Source: JAWRCU01 sp033542235
GTDB taxonomy: Bacteria; Pseudomonadota; Alphaproteobacteria; Rhizobiales; Rhizobiaceae
Assembly: GCF_033542235.1 (NCBI RefSeq)
Contig: NZ_JAWRCU010000028.1
Span: forward strand, 1 to 55,319
Length of the DNA stretch: 55,319 bases
Reading direction: 5' to 3'
Shown: positions 29,355 to 38,828 of the stretch, one piece after another
Numbering within the stretch: position 1 is the first letter of the stretch
Layout: every line of letters starts with the position of its first letter
Translations under genes and position numbers: made by a program
Notes under the pieces: generated by a model
Databases searched by the model: none
The model's input: only the letters and a program-made list of their open reading frames with translations
Told to the model about the DNA's origin: nothing

Positions 29355-29669
29355 TCAGCAGTCACCGGCCCGTCGGCCGTTGCTTTGAATAACACATATC
29401 GAATCCGGCGAAGATTGCAGCACGCTCTTGCGGATTGTGTAGGTTCTGTCGCCTTTATTGATGCTTCCGGTCGTGAACTCGTCGAGGCCGAAACGCGTAG
29501 TGCCCTGCGCGAAATAAGAGCGTGTCTGGTTCTCGGCGAGCGGAGTGAGGATCAGCGCCAGCGCGATGGCCGCCGACCCGAACAGCAGCGCGATGCGCAA
29601 TAGCCCCATGCCGGTGCCGCCGACCGGCCAGCCGCGGTCGTTGCGCACCACATCCCATTCGTTTTCCAT
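29355..29669 (-). CDS. Small single-pass membrane protein of unknown function
   Basis: A 104-residue protein with one membrane segment (about 23-43, LLRIALLFGSAAIALALILTP cut as LRIALLFGSAAIALALIL) and a hydrophilic tail containing RFGLDEFTTGSINKGDRTYTIRKSVLQ. Similar proteins are annotated as hypothetical in rhizobia as I recall. Two C-terminal cysteines could pair. It lies behind the lone pilin, but no functional link is evident. Confidence 0.65.
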   Translation of the reverse strand: MENEWDVVRNDRGWPVGGTGMGLLRIALLFGSAAIALALILTPLAENQTRSYFAQGTTRFGLDEFTTGSINKGDRTYTIRKSVLQSSPDSICVIQSNGRRAGDC

Positions 29670-29776
29670 GATGTGCTCCCCGGTTGCCTGGATGGACGGG
29701 CGAAGTGCCGCCTTTGAATCAATTTTTCATGCCGGGATAAAGGATTGATTAATTGTTGGTCGCCGGATTGGGTACT

Positions 29777-29853
29777 GGGGACAGTTTACTTTTTCCGCTG
29801 GCGCAAGTTCTCGACTGCCGCCAGCTTTCTGCGGAAAAAAGTAAACTGTCCCC
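29777..29853. repeat. REP-like inverted repeat pair (GGGGACAGTTTACTTTT)
   Basis: Copy A at 29777-29798 reads GGGGACAGTTTACTTTTTCC and copy B at 29831-29853 is its inverted counterpart with one extra A. Between them GCTGGCG and CGCCAGC also pair. The whole folds into one long hairpin just after the mutT stop. Related copies lie at 37.3, 42.8 and 46.7 kb. The arms resemble REP elements mobilised by REP-associated tyrosine transposases. Confidence 0.75.
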
Positions 29854-29864
29854 GGGAGAGCCCC

Positions 29865-30278
29865 TCAAAGAAGGTCTATCAGGAAGGGTATCAGCGGCGC
29901 GTCGGCCGGTGGCATCGGGTAGTCGCGCAACTGCTTCGGCCGCACCCATTTGAGTGCCTGCCCCTCCTTCGGCTGCGGTGTGCCCCAGAAGCGCCGGCAG
30001 ACGTACAGCGGCATCAGCAAGTGAAACTTCTCGTAGGCATGGCTCGCGAAGGTGAGCGGCGCAAGGCATGCGGCCTTGGTCTCGATCGCAAGCTCCTCAT
30101 GCAATTCTCGGATCAGCGTCTCCTCGGGCGTCTCGCCCGGCTCGACCTTGCCGCCGGGAAACTCCCAGAGCCCAGCCATCGGCTTGCCCTCAGGCCGCCG
30201 CGCAATAAGCACGCGCCCGTCCGCATCGACCAGAGCGCATGCGGCGACGAGCAGCACAGGCTTCACAGGGCTATCCAT
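29865..30278 (-). CDS. mutT: 8-oxo-dGTP diphosphatase MutT (Nudix hydrolase)
   Basis: 137 residues from the ATG at 30278. The Nudix box is complete: GGKVEPGETPEETLIRELHE then ELAIE, with the REXXEE glutamates that bind magnesium. It removes 8-oxo-dGTP from the nucleotide pool and prevents A:T to C:G changes. Its ATG overlaps the GNAT gene by eight bases, so the two are translationally coupled within argJ-GNAT-mutT. A REP-like hairpin just after the stop may end the transcript. Confidence 0.92.
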   Translation of the reverse strand: MDSPVKPVLLVAACALVDADGRVLIARRPEGKPMAGLWEFPGGKVEPGETPEETLIRELHEELAIETKAACLAPLTFASHAYEKFHLLMPLYVCRRFWGTPQPKEGQALKWVRPKQLRDYPMPPADAPLIPFLIDLL

Positions 30279-31059
30279 GAGCGCTTCCCGCCGGCTGCCG
30301 GTAATGGTAGCGATAGATCTCGACAAAGCCGATCGAGCGGTAAAGCGCCAGAGCGGCCCCGTTATCAGCTTCGACCTGCAGCCAGGCTTGGCCGGCGCCG
30401 TGCTGGCGCGCCCATTTCAGCGCCGAGAGCACCAACCGCCGCGCGTGTCCCTGGCGCCGCTCGCCAGGGTCGGTCGCAATTTCAAACAGCCCGGCAAGTT
30501 CGCCGTCATGTACGCAGATCGCGCTGACGACAGGCTTGTCGTGGATCTGATGCACGAAGAGCCCTGCGTCCGGCTGGATCGAGCCGATTACCTCGGAGAG
30601 ACCGGGCCGGATCGACTCCCCTGCGCCGCGCACGGCGAGCGCCGCCGTCACGAAGCGCGCGATGTCCTTGAGCGGGATCTGGTCGATGGCCTCGGAAAAA
30701 TCCGCCTGATCAAGGTCAAGCCGCATCACCAGCGACTCAGAGAAATAGGACCAGCCTTCCCGGTCGAGATAGGCCGACAGTTCCCTGCCCGAAAGCGGCG
30801 AGAGCCTGAAGGTGAGCGGGCGGCCATAGGCGGCGAAGCGGCGCCCGATCCGCCCGATCCGCCCCTCTATGTCGCCGACATCGGCCGGGTCGAGCGGGTT
30901 TACCGAATTGAGGCGCTTCGCCGGATGACCGGCAGTCAGCCTGATCGCCCAGGTGCCGTCATATTGCACGGATGCAGCAGGCCAGGCCCGGAAGCCTGCC
31001 GCCTCGAAGCGTCGCACCCTGGCAAAATCCGGCTTTCGCTCCGTGCGCTTCGCCGTCAA
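30271..31059 (-). CDS. GNAT family N-acetyltransferase
   Basis: 262 residues from the TTG at 31059, five bases after the argJ stop, with GGAG upstream; the longer open frame would lie inside argJ. The C-terminal half (about 120-262) is a GNAT domain with the acetyl-CoA loop DPGERRQGHARRLVLSALKWA and LYRSIGFVEIYRYHY near the end. The N-terminal 120 residues are a second, degenerate domain. It may modify a small molecule or protein; substrate unknown. The order argJ-GNAT-mutT is the same as in Sinorhizobium from memory. Confidence 0.85.
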   Translation of the reverse strand: MTAKRTERKPDFARVRRFEAAGFRAWPAASVQYDGTWAIRLTAGHPAKRLNSVNPLDPADVGDIEGRIGRIGRRFAAYGRPLTFRLSPLSGRELSAYLDREGWSYFSESLVMRLDLDQADFSEAIDQIPLKDIARFVTAALAVRGAGESIRPGLSEVIGSIQPDAGLFVHQIHDKPVVSAICVHDGELAGLFEIATDPGERRQGHARRLVLSALKWARQHGAGQAWLQVEADNGAALALYRSIGFVEIYRYHYRQPAGSAHG

Positions 31060-31063
31060 TCCA

Positions 31064-32305
31064 TCAGCTCCGGTAGTCGCCGTTGATCTCGACATATTCC
31101 TTGGTGAGGTCGCAGGTCCAGACCGTCGCCTTGCCGCTGCCGAGCCCGAGATCGACGCGGATCGCGACCTCATCGCGCTTCATGTAGGCCGAAGTCGCCT
31201 GCTCGGAATAGTCCGGATCGCGCTCGCCCTGAAATGCAACGCGGATATCGCCGAACCAGACCGATAGGAGGTCGCGGTCGGCCGGCTCGCCGGCCTTGCC
31301 GACGGCCATCACCACCCGGCCCCAATTGGCGTCCTCGCCGGCGATCGCCGTCTTCACCAGCGGCGAGTTGGCGACCGACAGCGCGACCTTCTTCGCAGAC
31401 CGCGGCGACTTCGCCCCGGTCACGGTCACCTCGACCTGCTTGCGCGCGCCTTCCCCGTCCCGCACCACCTGCAGCGCCAGCGACTTCAGCACGCGGTCCA
31501 GCGCCCGGCGGAACGGCGCGAGCCGCGGATCCTTCGCATCGGAAATGCACGCCACGCCGCGCTTCTTTGCCGTTCCGGTCGCAAACAGGAGCAGCGTGTC
31601 GCTCGTCGACGTATCGCTGTCCACGGTCACCGCATTGAAACTCTTGCCGACGCCGGCCGAAAGCAGCGCCTGCAGCACCGGTGCAGCGATCGGCGCATCG
31701 GTCGCCACGAAGGAGAGCATCGTCGCCATGTCCGGTGCGATCATGCCGGCGCCCTTGGCGATACCGTTGATCGTCACCTCAGTGTCGCCGAGCTTCACCG
31801 TCGCGGTGGCATATTTCGGGTAGGTGTCCGTGGTCATGATCGCTTTGCCGGCGTCAGCCCAGCGGCCGGGCTCGGCCTTGGCGGCGAGGTCGTCCAGCAG
31901 ATGAGCGAAGCGCCCGGCATCCAGCGGCTCGCCGATCACGCCGGTCGAAGCGAGGAAGACCTCCTCCGCCTTGCAGCCGGCCGCCTTGGCGGCGGCATCC
32001 GCCGTCATCCGCGTCGATTCCCGCCCCTTCTTGCCGGTGAAGGCGTTGGCGTTGCCGGAATTGACGACGAGCGCTCGCGCCTTGCCGCCCGCGAGATTGG
32101 CGCGGCAGAGGTCGACCGGTGCGGACGGGCATTTCGAGCGCGTGAAGACGCCCGCGACCTCGGTTTCCTCATCGAACACCATCATCATGAGATCGGTGCG
32201 ATGCTTGTACTTGATGCCGGCCTCGGCAGTGGCGATCCGCACACCCTCGATCGGCGGCAGCTCGGCGTAGGTCTTCGGGGCAAGCGGCGAGACTTTGGTC
32301 GACAT
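31064..32305 (-). CDS. argJ: Glutamate N-acetyltransferase / amino-acid N-acetyltransferase ArgJ
   Basis: 413 residues from the ATG at 32305 (MSTKVSPLAPK). ArgJ transfers the acetyl group from N-acetylornithine to glutamate, and bifunctional forms also use acetyl-CoA, in arginine synthesis. Autocleavage before Thr195 in KGAGMIAPDMATML gives alpha and beta chains. STGVIGEPL and VNSGNANAFTG are conserved substrate sites. The downstream GNAT gene begins five bases after the stop. Confidence 0.96.
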   Translation of the reverse strand: MSTKVSPLAPKTYAELPPIEGVRIATAEAGIKYKHRTDLMMMVFDEETEVAGVFTRSKCPSAPVDLCRANLAGGKARALVVNSGNANAFTGKKGRESTRMTADAAAKAAGCKAEEVFLASTGVIGEPLDAGRFAHLLDDLAAKAEPGRWADAGKAIMTTDTYPKYATATVKLGDTEVTINGIAKGAGMIAPDMATMLSFVATDAPIAAPVLQALLSAGVGKSFNAVTVDSDTSTSDTLLLFATGTAKKRGVACISDAKDPRLAPFRRALDRVLKSLALQVVRDGEGARKQVEVTVTGAKSPRSAKKVALSVANSPLVKTAIAGEDANWGRVVMAVGKAGEPADRDLLSVWFGDIRVAFQGERDPDYSEQATSAYMKRDEVAIRVDLGLGSGKATVWTCDLTKEYVEINGDYRS

Positions 32306-32520
32306 GGAAGCTCTGGAAATGTGAGGGACGGGCATCGTTTGCCCCAGACGGTTTGCACGCGCAAGGCGTTTTCTCGCTCCGGCACCATGGCCTCCCATGC
32401 GAGCCGAGGCTGCGCAACCGAACGGCGATGTCGGATGTCAGCATGCTCGGATCCGGTAATGCCCCAGCCTTGTTCCATCTCCGGCTCTCGGGCAGTGTTG
32501 CGCTGGCTTTGGAGGAGGCG

Positions 32521-32865
32521 ATGATGTGCGAACCCCAGATCATCCTGCGCAAATGGAGCGGCCGCATCAGGACCGCCGACGAGGCGGTATATGTCGCCTA
32601 TATCGCAAAGACGGGGTTGAAGGAGTACTCAGAAACCCCTGGCAACCTCGGCTACCAGATGATGATGCGCACGCTAGGCGACGGCGTCAGCGAAGTCAGC
32701 ACGCTGAGCTGGTGGCGCGACATGGAGGCCGTGCGCAGCTTCGCCGGAGATAATCCCGAGCGCGCTGTCTACTACCCGGAGGACGACCGCTTCCTGCTCG
32801 ACCGGCCGGAATTCGTCGAGCACCATCGCGTATTTGCAAGCAACATCGGTCTCGGAGAAGCATAG
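32521..32865 (+). CDS. Conserved hypothetical protein, possible dimeric alpha-beta barrel
   Basis: A 114-residue protein from the ATG at 32521 (or 32524), with GGAGG just upstream. The pattern RKWSGRIRTADEAVYVAYIAKTG, a central TLSWWRDMEAVRSFAGD and the end FVEHHRVFA is like antibiotic-biosynthesis-monooxygenase and related alpha-beta barrel proteins, where a conserved W and F pack. It has no catalytic motif I can name. It is on the opposite strand to argJ and the metallothionein-like gene, so it is a single unit. Confidence 0.7.
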   Translation: MMCEPQIILRKWSGRIRTADEAVYVAYIAKTGLKEYSETPGNLGYQMMMRTLGDGVSEVSTLSWWRDMEAVRSFAGDNPERAVYYPEDDRFLLDRPEFVEHHRVFASNIGLGEA

Positions 32866-32991
32866 CCTCGCCAGGCCTGTCGGTCGGATTCAGGCCTGAC
32901 GGTCCGATTGGCGTCACACGACCGTGCGCGCCTTCGTCGATTCGATTTTGCGCGACGGCAGGGCGTCGGCCGAAAGGCGATTGTTGATCTG

Positions 32992-33228
32992 TCACGCAGC
33001 GTGGTCGACCACGCTGCTCGCGCCCTCCTCCCGCGCGCAATGAGCGCAGCAGTAGATGACGTCATTTTCCTCGACGCCATGCCCCAAGATCCGGCAACCG
33101 CAATGCGCACAGGTCGGCGCAAGTTTTTGGGCCGCGCACTCGAAACTGTCGAACGTGTAGCTCTGTCCTGCCATCGAAATTGAGAAGGACTTGTCGTAGT
33201 CGTTCCCGCAAACGTCGCATCGCGCCAT
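32992..33228 (-). CDS. Cysteine-rich metallothionein-like protein
   Basis: 78 residues from the ATG at 33228, preceded by AAAGGTGA. Nine cysteines occur at 4, 7, 31, 40, 43, 45, 60, 61 and 64. The C-terminal half, CAHCGCRI...IYCCAHCA, matches the core spacing of bacterial metallothioneins such as SmtA and BmtA. The N-terminal CDVCGNDY and SFECA form a possible separate zinc site of YHS or treble-clef type. It likely binds Zn(II) or Cd(II). It lies between the parvulin and argJ genes on the same strand. Confidence 0.72.
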   Translation of the reverse strand: MARCDVCGNDYDKSFSISMAGQSYTFDSFECAAQKLAPTCAHCGCRILGHGVEENDVIYCCAHCAREEGASSVVDHAA

Positions 33229-33373
33229 GACGTCACCTTTCACTTGGCCCCCGCATAGAACCGCTCTCGAAGAGCCATGTTCCAACGCAGGACCGAGAAA
33301 GCCGGCGCGACGGAGCTGAGCGTCAGAGCAATGTCGCTGGGAAGGGCGCCAGGCGCCCCTCCTCAACGTCAGT

Positions 33374-34276
33374 CTACTGCTGGGATTTTTCGAGTTGCCC
33401 GACAGAGTTCTTCAGGTCAGGGTCGGCGATCTCGATCTTGGCAGCGTCGCGGACCTGCTTGACGAACGCGAAATACTCGTCGCGCAAGAGCATCGAGCGC
33501 ACCTGGTCCTTCACCTGCTCGAAAGCCGGCGGCTGCTTGGCCCGCTTGTCCTCGACCTTGATCACATGCCAGCCGAACTGCGTCTGCACCGGCTCCTTCG
33601 TGTACTGGCCCGCATTCAGCGCGAATGCCGCCTTCTCGAACTCCGGCACCATCTGACCCGGGCCGAACCAGCCGAGATCGCCCCCGGAGGTCTTGCCGCT
33701 CGGATCATTCGTCTTCTCGTTGGCGAGCTTTTCGAAGTCACCGCCGGCGTCGAGCTGCTTGATGATGTCCTGGGCCTCTTCCTTGGTCTTCACGAGGATG
33801 TGTCTGGCCTTCACCTCATTGACCGGCGGCTGGTTCGCGACCTCCTGGTCGTAGCGGGCGCGAATGTCCTGGTCGGTGATCTTGCCGGCCACATCCTTCT
33901 CGACCACAGCGCTGTGCAGCGAGCGGTCGCGCAGGAAGGCGATGCGGCGCTGGAACTCATCCGTTTTGTCGAGGCCCTCCTCAACACCCTTTGCCGCGAG
34001 CACCCTGATTTCGATGATCGCGGACATGGCAGCCGCGCGGCGCTGCTCTTCCGGCAAACGCGAGAACTGCTGGTCGAGGTCGGCGAGGGCCAGCTCCAGG
34101 TCGGCCTCAGTGATCGGCTGGCCATTGACGGTGCCGAGCACGGTGTTGGGCGCCGGCGGCGCAGCTGGCGTCGGCTGTGGCTTGTCCTCAGCGAATCCAG
34201 CCGCCGTCCCGATAATCAACAAGGCGGCAACGGCGGTGAGGCGGACAAGCAGGCCGCGTAACGGGGATGTGTTCAT
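33374..34276 (-). CDS. Periplasmic parvulin-type peptidyl-prolyl isomerase
   Basis: A 300-residue exported protein with a signal peptide (1-28, ending in AGFAED), a SurA-like N-terminal helical region and a parvulin domain (about 155-255). RHILVKTKEEA, GGDLGWFGPGQMVPEFEKA and FGWHVIKVED are the conserved parvulin blocks. It catalyses proline isomerisation and helps folding of outer-membrane or periplasmic proteins. It is divergent from secA across a 250-base region, an arrangement conserved in rhizobia from memory and fitting a secretion role. Confidence 0.93.
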   Translation of the reverse strand: MNTSPLRGLLVRLTAVAALLIIGTAAGFAEDKPQPTPAAPPAPNTVLGTVNGQPITEADLELALADLDQQFSRLPEEQRRAAAMSAIIEIRVLAAKGVEEGLDKTDEFQRRIAFLRDRSLHSAVVEKDVAGKITDQDIRARYDQEVANQPPVNEVKARHILVKTKEEAQDIIKQLDAGGDFEKLANEKTNDPSGKTSGGDLGWFGPGQMVPEFEKAAFALNAGQYTKEPVQTQFGWHVIKVEDKRAKQPPAFEQVKDQVRSMLLRDEYFAFVKQVRDAAKIEIADPDLKNSVGQLEKSQQ

Positions 34277-34362
34277 GACAAGAACTCCGGAAGGTCGGAT
34301 CGCGAGGCGATTTGTCGCGAAAACTGGCAGATTTCCGCGCCGCAGAGGGCTTCGCTGCTACG

Positions 34363-34391
34363 TTGACATCGGTCCGGCCCCCTCTTATCTG
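34363..34391 (+). promoter_or_regulatory. Candidate secA promoter
   Basis: TTGACA (34363-34368), a 17-base spacer and TATCTG (34386-34391) form a good housekeeping-sigma match. Transcription would begin near 34398, giving a leader of about 130 bases to the secA ATG. Confidence 0.6.
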
Positions 34392-34404
34392 TCCTTCATC
34401 CTTG

Positions 34405-34432
34405 CGTCCAGAACCGTTTTCTGGACGTTTTT
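34405..34432 (+). terminator. Terminator-like hairpin in the secA leader
   Basis: CGTCCAGAA (34405-34413) and TTCTGGACG (34419-34427) pair perfectly around CCGTT and are followed by TTTTT. No plus-strand gene precedes it, and the candidate promoter start is only a few bases upstream. It could be an attenuator, a 5'-end stabilising stem of secA mRNA, or the end of a short RNA. Confidence 0.6.
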
Positions 34433-34526
34433 GATTGGTAGACCCTGCCATCTGACGGTATCAGGCGGGTTGGGCCGGTAAACCCGGCAAGATCCGCCCA
34501 AAGCTTTGGAATGAAAGGACCAGTGG

Positions 34527-37274
<2,748 letters not shown>

Positions 37275-37289
37275 GGCGGTGTAACTCCC

Positions 37290-37366
37290 GGCGACAGTTT
37301 GCGTTTTCCGCAGAGAGGCGTCGGCAGTTTGACGTGGCGCAAGGCAGGAAAAGGTGAACTGTCCCC
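37290..37366. repeat. REP-like inverted repeat pair downstream of secA
   Basis: GGCGACAGTTTGCGTTTTCC (from 37290) and the inverted counterpart AGGAAAAGGTGAACTGTCCCC, given here as GAAAAGGTGAACTGTCCCC (to 37366), flank a GGCGC-rich centre. It is a diverged version of the element at 29777-29853 and fills the gap between secA and the convergent gene. Confidence 0.65.
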
Positions 37367-37377
37367 CGCCGCCTGCG

Positions 37378-38061
37378 CTATTGCTGTGGCAGGACTGCCT
37401 GGCGCCCATGTTCCGGGCCGTTCGGCCGGCCATCTTGCCGAGGGCCGGCACCAGCTATCTGCCTGATCGCGAAAGCATAGAATAGCAGGGATGTTGCCGA
37501 TCCCGCCCACCGGCCTCGCATGACTTGCAGCAGTCCCAGACCGCCGAAGACGAGCGCAACCATGGGATTGTTCAGGATGCGCAGCGCCCCGAAAGCATTC
37601 CAGAAATTCTCGCTGGCTGGCCCCACGGCATAGCCTCTCATCGCCTGGAGAGCGCTGAGGCTCATCAGGCCGATGGAGGCCGCATCGCCTGTCGCGAGCG
37701 TGGCCGCCTTCTCATTCGCGGTGGAGAACCGTCTCTGCGCCGACCGTCCATTCGGTCGCTGTGCGGTCGGGCCATTCGAGCGCAGAGCTGAAGAAGAAGG
37801 CGCCTCCTGAAGGTCGAACACTTCGGATTTCGTGGCGATGTCTCGGATGGCAGGCAAATCGGCCTGATGCTGAATGACAATGCTTGCGGTGACGGGATTC
37901 GCCCACAATGCCGATATTTCCGGGTGTTTGGCGAGCTTCTCGACTGTCGAGCGAAAATACGAAGCGTCATGGCGGAGTTCCGGAATTCTCACCCGGAGAC
38001 GTCCAGGCATTGCGTGTTCGACTGTAGCTTTAGGAAGCATGATTTGCCTCTCGACTGTCAT
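37378..38061 (-). CDS. HMA-like domain protein with C-terminal membrane segments
   Basis: A 227-residue protein. Residues 13-85 form a ferredoxin-like HMA fold without the CxxC metal motif: VEHAMPGRLRVRIPELR, then PEISALWANPVTASIVIQH. The MPGRLRVR segment is shared with the neighbouring small protein and with the N-terminus of the P-ATPase. A linker rich in S and R follows, and two hydrophobic segments lie at about 150-200. A second ATG at 38040 has a slightly better ribosome binding site. It may be a membrane-bound accessory of the P-ATPase at 38.8-41.9 kb. Function inferred from context only. Confidence 0.7.
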   Translation of the reverse strand: MTVERQIMLPKATVEHAMPGRLRVRIPELRHDASYFRSTVEKLAKHPEISALWANPVTASIVIQHQADLPAIRDIATKSEVFDLQEAPSSSALRSNGPTAQRPNGRSAQRRFSTANEKAATLATGDAASIGLMSLSALQAMRGYAVGPASENFWNAFGALRILNNPMVALVFGGLGLLQVMRGRWAGSATSLLFYAFAIRQIAGAGPRQDGRPNGPEHGRQAVLPQQ

Positions 38062-38136
38062 CAGACCTTCGCACGAACGTCATATGACATCCCTCGAAAT
38101 CCCACGTCTTAGAAACAAGGATGGCATAAGGACGAA

Positions 38137-38613
38137 ATGCATCGACGATTGAAAGCCCATATCGCGCACCGCACTCCTGGCCGGCTGAGGCTCAAGATAC
38201 ATGCTGCCCGCGACAATGCCGGCTTCTTCGCCGCGCTGAAGGCGGAGCTGGTTGGCATCGAGGGCGTGCTGAGCGTTACGGTCAACCCTGCAGCGGCAAG
38301 CATTGTCATCGTGCATGACGGCAGCGTAGGCACGCTGGCGCTCTGCAATGGCATTCCTGCATTGGCAATCGTGCCGTCTGCCATTGATCCGATCGCGGCC
38401 GAAGGCGATGGCGCTGCGGACTCTCTCCGAGCCGAAGCGGCTCTGCTCTTGATCAAGCTTCTGCCTTTCGCATGTGCGCGGCACCCCCTTGCGCAACTGG
38501 CAGAAATTGTCGCCGAGCCGGTGCTTCGGGTGGTGGTGCAGGCGCTGACACGTCCGAGTCTCAAGCGGCTCGGCCGCTCGCTCGAGGATGAGGCCGTTTT
38601 GCTTGCGGCCTAG
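38137..38613 (+). CDS. Small HMA-like domain protein
   Basis: A 158-residue protein. Residues 5-75 have the same HMA-like plan: HIAHRTPGRLRLKIHAAR, then GVLSVTVNPAAASIVIVHDG, with no cysteine motif. The C-terminal half is helical and ends near residue 158 with PSLKRLGRSLEDE. It is divergent from the other HMA-like gene (75-base gap) and convergent with the P-ATPase, its stop touching the first 57-bp repeat. A role as chaperone or regulator of the ATPase is an inference from shared motif and position. Confidence 0.7.
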   Translation: MHRRLKAHIAHRTPGRLRLKIHAARDNAGFFAALKAELVGIEGVLSVTVNPAAASIVIVHDGSVGTLALCNGIPALAIVPSAIDPIAAEGDGAADSLRAEAALLLIKLLPFACARHPLAQLAEIVAEPVLRVVVQALTRPSLKRLGRSLEDEAVLLAA

Positions 38614-38828
38614 AGCATGATCCCGAAAAGTTGCAGACTTTTCGGGCAAGATCATGCGTTGAGGGACACTAGCATGATCCCGAAAAGTTGCAGACTTTTC
38701 GGACAAGATCATGCACCAAAGGACGACAGCATGATCCCGAAAAGTTGCAGACTTTTCGGATGAGATCATGCACCAAAGGACGACAGCATGATCCCGAAAA
38801 GTCGCGGACTTTTCTGATGGGATCATGC
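38614..38828. repeat. Array of four 57-bp palindromic tandem repeats
   Basis: Units start at 38614, 38671, 38728 and 38785. Each has a 44-base hairpin, AGCATGATCCCGAAAAGT...ACTTTTCGG...GATCATGC, and a spacer of 13 bases, CACCAAAGGACGAC in units two and three. The fourth unit has more changes and lacks a full spacer. The array begins right after the stop of the HMA-like gene and its last unit covers the stop of the P-ATPase. The hairpin is a common rhizobial intergenic element; tandem copies are less usual. Each stem could terminate or stabilise transcripts from both sides. Confidence 0.9.

Noticed and set aside
38614..38828. Possible CRISPR array
   Set aside because: The repeat units are palindromic 57-mers with near-identical spacers of 13 bases, no variable spacers and no cas genes nearby.
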